A DNA stretch of 57,864 bases. Origin: Neolewinella marina. Its GTDB lineage: Bacteria; Bacteroidota; Bacteroidia; Chitinophagales; Saprospiraceae. Below, in pieces: positions 18,692-28,513 of this stretch. How positions within the stretch are numbered: position 1 is the stretch's first letter; each line of letters starts with the position of its first letter. The stretch covers positions 1-57,864 of the forward strand of contig NZ_PDLO01000013.1 of assembly GCF_002631205.1 (NCBI RefSeq), read 5' to 3'. The notes beneath the pieces were generated by a model. The model had not been told where the DNA came from and did not search any database. It saw only the letters and a list, made by a program, of their open reading frames with translations. The position numbers were made by a program, and so were the translations under genes.

Positions 18692-19836
18692 CGCGCCCCG
18701 CCCCCCAACCGCTCATCCACCTCGGCGAAGCGTTCCGGGGTCGGTAACGGATCCACCCAGTTGCCGATCACCTTGCCGTTATCGTAGAGCAGGAGGGTCA
18801 GGCGGGCCTCCGAGTGGAGGCTAAGGGCGCTTACTTCCGAAGCCGTATCCTGCAGGTTCGGAACGAGGGTAAGGGCTACGTTGCTCAGGTTCAGGCAGGT
18901 GGCCATTTCTTCGAGGCGCCTGATGCGTTCGGCCCGGGGCAGCTTCGAGTCGTCTCCGTCTACGAGAAATACCCGCAGCGCGCCGGCCCCTTGTGCTGCT
19001 TGCCCTTCCAGAAAAGCGAGCCAGCGCTCGATGGCCGACCAGTCGGCTCCGGCCCCGGCGAAGAGGAGGGCACCCCGGTATTTGCCGTATTTGCAAACCG
19101 GGCAGACGCGGGTGCCGGCATCCGGCCCGTGGACGTGGTAAGGGGTGAAGGAGGTCAGGTCTTCCCCGATGGCCGGACCGGACCGCGGGCCCCTGGTGGC
19201 TTCGGCCGGATGCCCCGGGATGTTGAGACCCACGATGATGTTGTGTTCGGCGATCTGCCGGTCGCCTACCTCCTTGACCCTCAGCACCCCGCTGCCCCCG
19301 CGGTTTTCGGCTCCCCGGCGGCGGGCGGTGGTCAACAGGGAATCGTCGTCGAAGACGAAGGCGTCGAGGTAATAGGGCACCTCAATGCCGGGTTCCAGCA
19401 GGGCGGGATGAATATGGGCGGGATCGTCGCGGCCTGGGTAGGGGGCGGGACGGACGGTGTAAATCGCATAGCGGCCCTCCTTGTCCGATTTCACCCAGCC
19501 CCGCAGGGAACCGTGGCGCGCCACCCGGGGGTCGGATAGATCATGCGTGGGGTAGACGCCCGTAGCGTCCGTTTGGTAGTAGTAGAGGACGACGCCGGCA
19601 GCGGGGGTGACGCCGTCGGGCCGCAGCATCCTGCCCCGGATCACGAGCCGTTGCCCCCCGGAATGCCAGCCGGCCGTGGTGTCAGTGGCAGCAATCTCCG
19701 CGGGCATGCCGTAGTAAAAGAACTCACGGTTTTCAAAGGGGCCACCGACGGTTTCGGGGCCGGTCGCCTGGGCGGAACAGCGGTGGAGAGCGCCCGACAG
19801 CAACAGCAGCAGGGTACAGAAGGGAAAACGTAGCAT
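18688..19836 (-). CDS. Exported intradiol-dioxygenase-like protein with C-terminal redoxin-like domain
   Basis: A 382-residue fusion. A signal peptide (about 1-23) is followed by an intradiol ring-cleavage dioxygenase-type beta-sandwich (about 60-215): VIRGRMLRPDG, AGVVLYYYQTDATGVYP (Tyr95), GRYAIYTVRPAPYP (Tyr126 or Tyr133) and HIH (141-143), which together supply the usual Tyr2His2 iron ligands. From about residue 235 a second domain starts with CPVCKYGKYRGALLF and continues in an alternating alpha/beta pattern like a thioredoxin fold, although CPVC is an unusual active-site sequence. Bacteroidota export dioxygenase-like proteins of unknown substrate; the redoxin-like extension is the odd part. 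It could modify aromatic compounds released from lignocellulose, which is speculative. Confidence 0.75.
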   Translation of the reverse strand: MLRFPFCTLLLLLSGALHRCSAQATGPETVGGPFENREFFYYGMPAEIAATDTTAGWHSGGQRLVIRGRMLRPDGVTPAAGVVLYYYQTDATGVYPTHDLSDPRVARHGSLRGWVKSDKEGRYAIYTVRPAPYPGRDDPAHIHPALLEPGIEVPYYLDAFVFDDDSLLTTARRRGAENRGGSGVLRVKEVGDRQIAEHNIIVGLNIPGHPAEATRGPRSGPAIGEDLTSFTPYHVHGPDAGTRVCPVCKYGKYRGALLFAGAGADWSAIERWLAFLEGQAAQGAGALRVFLVDGDDSKLPRAERIRRLEEMATCLNLSNVALTLVPNLQDTASEVSALSLHSEARLTLLLYDNGKVIGNWVDPLPTPERFAEVDERLGGGAR

Positions 19837-19866
19837 AGCGGCTTTTTTTCCAAAATGGCGGGAAAT

Positions 19867-20739
19867 TCACTGGCCTGCAGCTTGGGTTGGCTGACCCGTG
19901 TACCCCGTTTGCCCACCCGTGTCGGCCGTCACCGCGGCAAAGAAATCATCGCGGTAGTGCCGGCTCAGCCGCAGGGTCCGTCCACCCTCCAGGGCCAGGT
20001 CGTAGTCGCCGTTGCGGCGGGAAACGTAGGCGGATACGGCGGACAGCCGCACCACGGCGGACTTGTGGACGCGCAGAAAGCCGTGGGGAGCCAGCCGCTC
20101 GGTCAATTCGTTCAGGGAATCGCTGACGAGGTACTTCCGGTCGGCGGTATGCAGGGCCACGTAGGGCTTTTCCGCCACCGCGTAGCGCAGCTCGGCGATG
20201 GGCAGCAGGGTGGTTTGCCCGCCCGACTTCACGGTGAGGGTAGGCGGGGCCGCGGGGGCCAGGGAACCCTCAACAGGCCGCCGGGGGAGGGTAGCGCCAC
20301 CCCAGAGGGCGAAAACCGACAGCAGACCGTAGCCCAGGAGGCAGCCGAAGAGGTTCTCGGAGACCAGGTAATTCAGGCTGCGGCCGTAGGGAAAGGTGGA
20401 GTCGAGCATCCAGGTTGACCAGCCGTACACCAGGGCCGGGAACAGCAGGAAGTGGACGAAGGCCGTGGACAGTACCCCCCCGGCGACGACCACTGGTATA
20501 GGATACCCGCGGAAAAATCCCCACCGACACAGCCACCGCAGCAGGGGGTAGAGGGGGAGCATCAACAGCCAGAAGGCCGCGAAAAGGCCGGATTCGGAAA
20601 GGTAAAAGGCCGAATCCCGCCGGCTGGCATCGAGAATGTCCTGAAAGACCACCAGCAGGAATACGCCGCCGGCCGCGACCAGCAACCAGCGCCACCTCAG
20701 CCGGGGCAGGGAAGTGGGCTGTGAAGTGGGCGGGGGCAT
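19867..20739 (-). CDS. Membrane-anchored LytTR DNA-binding protein
   Basis: A 290-residue one-component regulator. Four hydrophobic segments (about 16-33, 48-70, 80-105 and 126-147) are followed by a short linker and a LytTR domain (about 170-275). The domain includes LRYAVAEKPYVALHTADRKYLVSDSLNEL and FLRVHKSAVVRLSAV, the canonical recognition-strand region. There is no receiver or kinase domain, so the membrane part probably senses the signal directly or responds to a partner. It is transcribed toward the dioxygenase-like gene 30 nt downstream on the same strand, and the two probably form an operon. Its upstream region contains one copy of the dispersed GC-rich motif. Confidence 0.85.
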   Translation of the reverse strand: MPPPTSQPTSLPRLRWRWLLVAAGGVFLLVVFQDILDASRRDSAFYLSESGLFAAFWLLMLPLYPLLRWLCRWGFFRGYPIPVVVAGGVLSTAFVHFLLFPALVYGWSTWMLDSTFPYGRSLNYLVSENLFGCLLGYGLLSVFALWGGATLPRRPVEGSLAPAAPPTLTVKSGGQTTLLPIAELRYAVAEKPYVALHTADRKYLVSDSLNELTERLAPHGFLRVHKSAVVRLSAVSAYVSRRNGDYDLALEGGRTLRLSRHYRDDFFAAVTADTGGQTGYTGQPTQAAGQ

Positions 20740-20916
20740 GGCGGCAGCGTTCGGTCCTCCTGAAGTTACGACAATTGCCGCGGACGCGGGTGGGCCCTAG
20801 CGCCGGTACACCGGGTACGCCCGGCCGCCCACCACCAGGTAATAAAGGCCCCGGGGGAGGCCAGTTGCATACTGCTGTGAGAAGCAGCCGGTTACTGCCA
20901 CGGCAGCAGGGGGTGC

Positions 20917-20924
20917 TATCTTTA
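20917..20924 (+). promoter_or_regulatory. Probable -7 box
   Basis: TATCTTTA matches the Bacteroidota -7 consensus TAnnTTTG at five of its six fixed positions and lies 24 nt before the GTG start of the next gene. No clear -33 TTTG precedes it. Confidence 0.35.
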
Positions 20925-20947
20925 CCCCCCTAAATACCTCCTCTCCC

Positions 20948-22225
20948 GTGCGTACGATTGCTGTCTTTCTGTTGGTGCTACTGTTCCATGCCCTGCCGGG
21001 GCAGGCGGTGTATTCCGTGCGGGAAACCCTCCTCTTGCCGGACGGGGTAACCCTGGAGGGGGCGGCGGTGTATGCCCGATTGCCCTTGTCGGGCAGCGGG
21101 CAAGTGGTAAGCCACGTCCTGTTCTCCTCTTCCCCGGCTGACGGCTCCGGGAACAGTTACCGCTGGGACCTCGACCGCCTGCCGCAGACCGATAGCCTGC
21201 GGTTCAGCTACCGGGTTAGCCTGGCCCCGACCCCGGCGTGGAACCGCGACAGCCTGGACCAGCACCCCCGCCCCGCCTTCACCTGGCCCGACACCGACGA
21301 TGGCCCCTACGTACTGCCCCCGCTGGTGCGGGAGGACGTGGGCAAGACGGAGTTCAGTACCCTTACGCCCGGGGATACCAGCCTGGCGGATGTGGATCGC
21401 CTCATCCGGCGACTGGACCGGCGGGTGCGGACGGTGAGGAGCGCGGAAGGTTTTGACTACTCCCAGCCCCTGCTGGAAGACCTCTTCCGGCGGCGCACCA
21501 CGGCGCGCCGCAAGCATCTGTTACTTTCCCTGGGCCTGCAACACCTGGAACTACCCCACAGGGTGGTCGCCGGCAAGGTGCTGAGCTACGGGGAGGTGAG
21601 GGAAAATGAATTGTGGGTGGAGATCCCGGTAAACGGTCGCTGGTACCGGGTGTACTACGGCGACGGTATCGATCGCCGGGAGTGGGGGGAACCCGCCGAG
21701 CCCGACCGCTTCCTGGCCTGCTCCTACGACTGGCGCGACTTCACCCTGGAGGTGGTCAACGCCCCCGGCATGCCGCCGGTACCTACTACCCTGAGCGGGG
21801 AATATTCCAATGTGGTGGTGGATTTCTGGGTGGCCAAGGATGAGGCCCTGGCGCGGCAGCGGTACGCCCAGGCGCTCGTGTACCTGGACTCGGTGCTGAC
21901 CTACCTGCCCCGGAGCGTGGTGGCGATCTCGGAAGTTGGCCTGGTGTATACCCAGGCGGGGCGGCCCGACGATGGGCTACCGTTTCTGCAGCAGGCCCTG
22001 CGGCTGGCGGCCACGCCGGCGGACCAGAGCCTGGCCATGGTGCAGATGGCGAAATACTTTTCCCTGCAGCGGCAGGCGGAGGAGTCGCTCCAGGCCCTCG
22101 CGCGGGCCTACCGGCTTACGCCGGTCGACCTGTCGGTGATCTACACCGACCCGCGCTTCCAGTACCTGGCCCGTCAGGGGAACCTGGAGCAACGCCTTTC
22201 CGCCTACGTGCGGAGGCTGGACTAG
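20948..22225 (+). CDS. Exported protein with degenerate transglutaminase-like fold and TPRs
   Basis: A 425-residue protein with a GTG start and a clear signal peptide (1-20). An N-terminal beta-rich region (22-95) precedes a segment at about 178-243 that follows the transglutaminase core pattern (ARRKHLLLSLGLQHLELPHRVVAG, then ELWVEIPVNGRWYRVYYGDG). The catalytic Cys position is occupied by Arg/Lys and the usual His by Leu, so it should be inactive. Such inactive cores occur in the UUP1-like proteins that carry seven TM helices; those helices are absent here. The C-terminal 295-395 region looks like two or three TPR repeats. Its partner is unknown. Its stop codon overlaps that of the convergent carbonic anhydrase gene. 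Confidence 0.6.
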   Translation: MRTIAVFLLVLLFHALPGQAVYSVRETLLLPDGVTLEGAAVYARLPLSGSGQVVSHVLFSSSPADGSGNSYRWDLDRLPQTDSLRFSYRVSLAPTPAWNRDSLDQHPRPAFTWPDTDDGPYVLPPLVREDVGKTEFSTLTPGDTSLADVDRLIRRLDRRVRTVRSAEGFDYSQPLLEDLFRRRTTARRKHLLLSLGLQHLELPHRVVAGKVLSYGEVRENELWVEIPVNGRWYRVYYGDGIDRREWGEPAEPDRFLACSYDWRDFTLEVVNAPGMPPVPTTLSGEYSNVVVDFWVAKDEALARQRYAQALVYLDSVLTYLPRSVVAISEVGLVYTQAGRPDDGLPFLQQALRLAATPADQSLAMVQMAKYFSLQRQAEESLQALARAYRLTPVDLSVIYTDPRFQYLARQGNLEQRLSAYVRRLD

Positions 22226-22791
22226 GAGAGCATGTCTACCTTGCCCGTGTGAAGGTTGTAGTAGGCGGGTACGATCTTCACCTTGCCGTCCTGTACGGCC
22301 TGGCGGATGATGCTGCTGCGGTCCTGCAGTTCTTGGGCGGTGAGGCGAGCATTCTCCTTCACGACTTCGTTCACGGACGCGCCCTGGGGGGAAGACTTGA
22401 TGGCCGGCTTGATGTGGGCCGTGAGGTGGTTGAGGTTGTAGCCGTTGTCGCCTCCCTGGAGGGCGGCCGTGACGGCGCCGCAGCTCTCGTGGCCGAGGAC
22501 TACGATGACCGGGCTACCGATGTGGGCCACCGCGTACTCGATGCTGGCGATGGAGGAGGTGTTGGCAATGTTGCCGGCTACCCGCACGACGAAAATCTCG
22601 CCGAGGCCGGTGTCGAAGGCCAGTTCGGGCACAACGCGGCTGTCGGCGCAGCTGAGCACGATGGCGTAGGGCTTCTGGCCGGAGGTGAGTTCTCCGCGGC
22701 GGGAAGAGTTCTGCAGTTTGCCGTCGAGCTTGTCGGCTACGAAGCGTTCGTTGCCTTCCTGGAGGCGGGATACTACCTGGTCAATGGTCAT
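22222..22791 (-). CDS. can: Beta-class carbonic anhydrase
   Basis: A 189-residue cytoplasmic zinc enzyme that interconverts CO2 and bicarbonate. Zinc ligands Cys48, His101 and Cys104 are all present, and the Asp50-Arg52 dyad sits in CADSR. The VRVAGNI and VLGHESCGAV segments are standard. The length is normal for the bacterial beta class. The start ATG at 22791 is followed directly by a helix (MTIDQVVSRLQEGN) typical of the family. The gene converges on the transglutaminase-like gene with overlapping stop codons (CTAG at 22222-22225), leaving no room for an intergenic terminator. Confidence 0.95.
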   Translation of the reverse strand: MTIDQVVSRLQEGNERFVADKLDGKLQNSSRRGELTSGQKPYAIVLSCADSRVVPELAFDTGLGEIFVVRVAGNIANTSSIASIEYAVAHIGSPVIVVLGHESCGAVTAALQGGDNGYNLNHLTAHIKPAIKSSPQGASVNEVVKENARLTAQELQDRSSIIRQAVQDGKVKIVPAYYNLHTGKVDMLS

Positions 22792-22980
22792 AGGGGTATG
22801 TCTTTAGTGCATGATGGTTACGCCCCTGGAAAGGGACACGGTGAATAATGTTTGCTGCAAAAAAAAGAACATTGGCGCTTTCCACCGGCCAAAACCGGGA
22901 ATAATTTCCCTCGTGACCGCCTAAACCTTACTTTCGATGGCCTTCCCCCCGGCCCATATGTCTGAACTACCTGCCCCGCT

Positions 22981-23472
22981 ATGGCTGATCCCACTTACCG
23001 CATTCCCGCCGCTACCCGTATCGGGCACGTCCACCTGAAGGTAGCCGATTTGGAGCGGGCCCTCGGCTTCTACTGCGGCCTGCTGGGGTTCGAGGAGACC
23101 ACCCGCTATGGCAGCCAGGCCGCCTTCATCTCCGCCGGCGGCTACCACCACCACATCGGGCTCAATACCTGGCAAAGCCTCGGCGCGCCCCCGGCCCCGA
23201 AACGGGGCGTCGGACTGTTCCACACGGCCATCCTTTATCCGGAACGCCGCGACCTGGCCCGGGCCCTGCAGCGGTTGCGGGAGGCGGACTACCCCCTGAC
23301 CGGCGCGGCCGACCACGGCGTGAGCGAGGCAATCTACCTGGACGATCCGGACGGTAACGGGGTGGAGCTGTACTGGGACCGCCCCCGTGAGGAATGGCCC
23401 CAATCTCCCGACGGCGGCATCGAGATGTTCACCCGCCACCTGGACCTGGAAGCCCTGCTCCGCGAGCAGTAG
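22981..23472 (+). CDS. VOC-family dioxygenase/glyoxalase-like protein
   Basis: A 163-residue vicinal-oxygen-chelate protein with two betaalphabetabetabeta modules. Likely metal ligands are the His in GHVHLKV (about residue 18), His81 in LFHTAILYP and the Glu in DPDGNGVELYWDRP (about residue 123). The last motif is characteristic of extradiol (catechol-2,3-dioxygenase-like, CatE-type) VOC proteins. The substrate cannot be named from sequence. A TACTTTCG element at 22929-22936 is a weak candidate -7 box. It converges on the T9SS gene of the glucan locus with a terminator between them. Confidence 0.82.
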   Translation: MADPTYRIPAATRIGHVHLKVADLERALGFYCGLLGFEETTRYGSQAAFISAGGYHHHIGLNTWQSLGAPPAPKRGVGLFHTAILYPERRDLARALQRLREADYPLTGAADHGVSEAIYLDDPDGNGVELYWDRPREEWPQSPDGGIEMFTRHLDLEALLREQ

Positions 23473-23486
23473 CAACAAAAAAAACA

Positions 23487-23514
23487 GGCCCCCCGGTCAA
23501 GAAACCGGAGGGCC
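23487..23514 (-). terminator. Terminator of the beta-glucan utilisation operon
   Basis: GGCCCCCCGGT (23487-23497) pairs with ACCGGAGGGCC (23504-23514) with one mismatch and a 6-nt loop. On the minus strand it is followed by eight T residues, which is right for ending the operon transcribed from 35.1 kb. It can also act on the plus-strand VOC gene. Confidence 0.85.
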
Positions 23515-23540
23515 AGGATTAATACTGAGAGAACGCGGTC

Positions 23541-25925
23541 TTACTGTTTACGGAGCTTGACCGTAAACTGTCCCCGGGCCGTGGAAACCAAGGCTACGTA
23601 GAGGCCGGGGCGGAGGTCGCCCATGGGCAGGGTGTACTGCTCTCCTCCGGGGCGGTGCTCTCCGATCAGGCGGCCGGTGGCGTCGAACAGCAGCAGGGAT
23701 TCCATCCGCACCGGAGCGGTGATGATGGCCTGGTCGGTTACCGGATTGGGGTAAGCCGACAGGATGCCCATTTCGGGCCGCTCGTTGGCTACCGTCGCGG
23801 CATTGTAGAAGTAGATGTTGTCGAGGTAGATCGCTCCGGTGCCGGTGGGCAGGGCGGAGATGATGAACTGGTTGACGTCGGACTGATTCATGCCCGCAAA
23901 ATCCGTGAGGGGAATATCAAGACGCACCCACTGCCCCTGGGTCACCTTGAAGGCGAGCTCAAACTCGGTGTCGGTCCCGTTGTCGAAGCCGTCCTTGCCG
24001 AAGTCGACCAGCTTGATGCGGAAGGTATCCAGATTGGCCGACCAGTAGTCGACGTGCAGGTGGGTCATACCGGTGAGGTCAAGGGCATTGTTGCCGGTAG
24101 TCTCAATGCCGGCAAAGTCGAGGTTGCCGTACACCTTGGTGGCGTTGCCGTCGATGGAGACCTCGGCGTAGGTGGCGCTGCTCCAGTCGGTACGCCAGGT
24201 GTCGACCGCCACGTTCGTGTAGGCTTCGCTGAAGAGGGAGATGATGTCGTTGCCCTCGTGGACGGGAGCGGGGGCCGCCGTGGTAGGCTCGTCGTCTCCG
24301 CCGCCACCGCCGTTGCTTTCACCGCCGAAGTAGACATCGTCCCAGTAGTAGGTAGCGGCCTCGGCCGGCTGGGTGCCAAAGTTGAAGAAGATAGACATCT
24401 TGTTGTAGGCCGCGGCCAGGTTCAGGGCGGCGGTGCCCGGGGCTTCGTTGGCGAAGTCGAAGACCAGGGTTTCCCACTCCATGGCCTTGGTGGTGGTGGT
24501 TTCGGTTTCCACGGTGACGGTGACATCCGCGCTGTTCTCCACCTTCAGGCGGACGGGCGTTCCGGCCGTCGGCGACCAGACCCTCACGGAGACGGTAGTG
24601 GCCTCGGCGGTGAAGGGCACGGGGTTAGCGAAGCCGGGGTCATTCGGGCTGCCGCCCTGGTCCACGGTCAGGGTGGTACCGGCCCAGGTTTCCGCCCCGG
24701 CCGTTTTCGTGGTTTCGGCTACGTGGTTCTCCTCATCGGTTGGGTCGGTGACCACCTGGGAGACGGCGCCGCCGAAGTCGACGAGGCCGTAGGTGACGTC
24801 CTCATCCTCGAAGGTGACGGGCAGGTCGAGGGGGGTGCCGCCGCCGGTTTCACTCCGGTAGAAGAAGATGTTGTCCAAATACACCTTGCTGCTGCCCACG
24901 GGCAGGCTGGAGATGATGAACTGGCTGATGTCGTCCTTGTTGAGGCCGGCAAAGCTGGCCAGGGGGTAGTCCACGCTCACCCACTGCCCGCGGGGCAGGT
25001 CGCGGGCGATCTCCGCGTCGGTATCGTTGCCGCCATCGAATCCGTCGCCGCCGAAGTCGACCAGTTTCACGCGGAAAGTGGTGCTGTTGGGCGACCAGAA
25101 GTCGAAGTGCAGGTGGGTCATGCCGGCGGCCATCAGGTCGAGGGCGTTCTCGCCGGTCATTTCAATGCCCGCGAAGTCGAGGTCGTAGTACACCTTCACG
25201 GCGCTTTCGGCGATGACCGTATCCTTCAGTTTGGCCGAACTCCATTCCGTCAGCCAGGTATCCACGCTCACGTCGGTATAGGCATCGCTGAAGAGGGAAA
25301 CGACGGTGGAGGCGTCCCGCGTCGGGGTCGGGGCGGCCACGATGGGGGCCGACAGTTCCGCGGCGGCCTCTCCCTGGTAGAAGAAGATGTTGTCGAGGAA
25401 GACCACGCTGCTGCCGGCCGGCAGGCTGGAGATGATGAACTGGTTGATGTCCGACATATTCATGCCGGAAAACTCCGTCAGGGGGAGGTCCAGGCTCATC
25501 CATTCGCCCTGGGTCACGGCCCGGACCACTTCCTTTTCGGTGTCGGTCCCGTTGTCGAAACCGTCGCCGCCGAAGTCGACCAGCTTCACGCGGAAGGTGG
25601 TGCTGTTGGCCGACCACAGGTCGAGGTGGAGGTGGGTCATGCCGGCGGCCATCAGGTCGAGGGCGTTCTCGCCGGTCATTTCGATGCCAGCGAAGTCGAG
25701 GTTCTCGTAGACGCGGACGTAGTTGTCGCCGATGAGCACTTCACTGGCGTCGGCCATGCTCCAGTCGGTGCGCCAGGTGTCGACCGTCACGTCGGTGTAG
25801 GCGTCACTGTAGAGGGAAATCACCTTCGCGGCCTCCACCGTGGGAGTGGGTGGGGCCGTCGTGGGCCCCTGGGCGGCCAGCAGGCCGGAGGCGAGGATGA
25901 GGATCAGAGTGTAAATGTGTTGCAT
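23541..25925 (-). CDS. T9SS-secreted multi-module glycan-binding protein of the glucan locus
   Basis: A 794-residue exported protein without a recognised catalytic domain. After a signal peptide (1-19) it has type A modules at 22-187, 198-357 and 552-708. These contain SLFSDAYTDV, VDTWxTxWS, LDFAGIEMTGENALDL, MTHLHxDxWS, FRVKLVDFGGDGFD and INQFIISSLPxGS...YLDNIFFY. A type B module (366-534) with TFEDxDVTYGLVDFGG, WAGTTL, VRVWSP and YYWDDVYF resembles the repeats of the upstream surface lipoprotein. A T9SS sorting domain (716-794, beginning SAYPNPVTDQ) ends it. It is the last gene of the operon, 33 nt after the GH16 gene. Type A modules are probably beta-sandwich glucan-binding domains; that is inference from context and the lectin-like pattern. 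Confidence 0.85.
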   Translation of the reverse strand: MQHIYTLILILASGLLAAQGPTTAPPTPTVEAAKVISLYSDAYTDVTVDTWRTDWSMADASEVLIGDNYVRVYENLDFAGIEMTGENALDLMAAGMTHLHLDLWSANSTTFRVKLVDFGGDGFDNGTDTEKEVVRAVTQGEWMSLDLPLTEFSGMNMSDINQFIISSLPAGSSVVFLDNIFFYQGEAAAELSAPIVAAPTPTRDASTVVSLFSDAYTDVSVDTWLTEWSSAKLKDTVIAESAVKVYYDLDFAGIEMTGENALDLMAAGMTHLHFDFWSPNSTTFRVKLVDFGGDGFDGGNDTDAEIARDLPRGQWVSVDYPLASFAGLNKDDISQFIISSLPVGSSKVYLDNIFFYRSETGGGTPLDLPVTFEDEDVTYGLVDFGGAVSQVVTDPTDEENHVAETTKTAGAETWAGTTLTVDQGGSPNDPGFANPVPFTAEATTVSVRVWSPTAGTPVRLKVENSADVTVTVETETTTTKAMEWETLVFDFANEAPGTAALNLAAAYNKMSIFFNFGTQPAEAATYYWDDVYFGGESNGGGGGDDEPTTAAPAPVHEGNDIISLFSEAYTNVAVDTWRTDWSSATYAEVSIDGNATKVYGNLDFAGIETTGNNALDLTGMTHLHVDYWSANLDTFRIKLVDFGKDGFDNGTDTEFELAFKVTQGQWVRLDIPLTDFAGMNQSDVNQFIISALPTGTGAIYLDNIYFYNAATVANERPEMGILSAYPNPVTDQAIITAPVRMESLLLFDATGRLIGEHRPGGEQYTLPMGDLRPGLYVALVSTARGQFTVKLRKQ

Positions 25926-25958
25926 AGGATCTGTTTTAAGCTTCGTTGATTTGAAAGG

Positions 25959-26771
25959 TTATTCCGGGGCGTATACCCGGACGTAGTCGATGATGTACTC
26001 CTGGGGGAAGATGGAATCGTCCACCCCGGGGCCGCCGAAGTTGCCGCCGATGGCCAGGTTGATCAGGATGTAAAAGGGCTGGTCGAAGGGCCATACGTCC
26101 TCGTTCCGCTCCTCGGGGTCGTAGGTGTACACCAGCTGGTCGTCGACGAAGAAGGAGATCTCATCGGCGGTCCATTCGGCGGCGTAGCGGTGGAAGCCCT
26201 CCTCGATGTCCGCGAAGCGGCTCTTCTTGGTACTGGCGGTAGCCCCGTGGGTGGCCGGGGTGTGCAGGGAGGTGAACACCTCGCCGGGCTCACGGCCTAC
26301 GTATTCCAGGATGTCGATCTCGCCGCAGCGGGGCCAGCCCACCGAATCGATGTTCTTCCCCAGCATCCAGAAGGCGGGCCACAGGCCCTCACCCACCGGT
26401 AGCTTGGCGCGGGTTTCGATGCGGCCGTACTGGAAGGCGTGCTTGTTCTTGGTCGTGATGCGGGTCGAGGTGTAGCCCTCTCCTTCCTTGCGGGCGGTGA
26501 TCACGAGGTGGCCGTCCTCAAGCCGGTGGTTGTCGCGGGTATAGTGCTGCCGCTCGGCGTTGCCCCAGCCGCAGAGGTTCGGGCAGCCGTCGCCGAGTTC
26601 GTAGTTCCAGGCCGTGGTATCGAGGGCCTCTCCGTTGAACTCATCCGACCAGACCAGCTCCCGGTCCGGAGCGGCGGGTGAAGGGGTGGTGATCGGGCTG
26701 TTTGCCTCGGCCTGAAAGCAGCCGGACAGGCCAAATGCCGCCAGGGAGAGGATAGAAATGGAAAGTTTCAT
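25959..26771 (-). CDS. GH16 beta-glucanase (laminarinase-like) lipoprotein
   Basis: A 270-residue glycoside hydrolase expected to cut beta-1,3- or mixed-linkage glucan by a retaining mechanism. The lipoprotein signal ends at Cys18 (LSGC). The GH16 fold is complete: LVWSDEFNGE at the start, YGRIETRAKLPVGEGLWPAFWMLG, the catalytic motif GEIDILEYVG (Glu151 nucleophile, Asp153, Glu156 acid/base) and a final YIIDYVRVYAPE strand. The ExDxxE spacing is the beta-bulge type found in laminarinases. It lies 6 nt downstream of the larger PKD-GH16 gene and is co-transcribed with it. As a single-domain lipoprotein, it probably acts at the outer surface or in the periplasm on oligosaccharides. Confidence 0.95.
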   Translation of the reverse strand: MKLSISILSLAAFGLSGCFQAEANSPITTPSPAAPDRELVWSDEFNGEALDTTAWNYELGDGCPNLCGWGNAERQHYTRDNHRLEDGHLVITARKEGEGYTSTRITTKNKHAFQYGRIETRAKLPVGEGLWPAFWMLGKNIDSVGWPRCGEIDILEYVGREPGEVFTSLHTPATHGATASTKKSRFADIEEGFHRYAAEWTADEISFFVDDQLVYTYDPEERNEDVWPFDQPFYILINLAIGGNFGGPGVDDSIFPQEYIIDYVRVYAPE

Positions 26772-26777
26772 CTGAGC

Positions 26778-28433
<1,656 letters not shown>

Positions 28434-28462
28434 GCTTGAATTTTTCTGGATGGAAAAAGCTT

Positions 28463-28486
28463 CCGGGGCGCGGACGCGGGTGCCGG
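28463..28486. repeat. Dispersed GC-rich motif, intergenic copy
   Basis: This 24-bp stretch (core GCGCGGACGCGGGTGCCGG) is identical to 17231-17254 inside the LytS kinase gene. Shorter copies lie at 54754-54769 (hydrolase linker) and 20780-20792 (upstream of the LytTR gene). Here it fills the gap between two genes of the glucan operon. Confidence 0.5.
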
Positions 28487-28513
28487 CCGCGCCCCGGGTG
28501 CCGGGGGGAAGGG

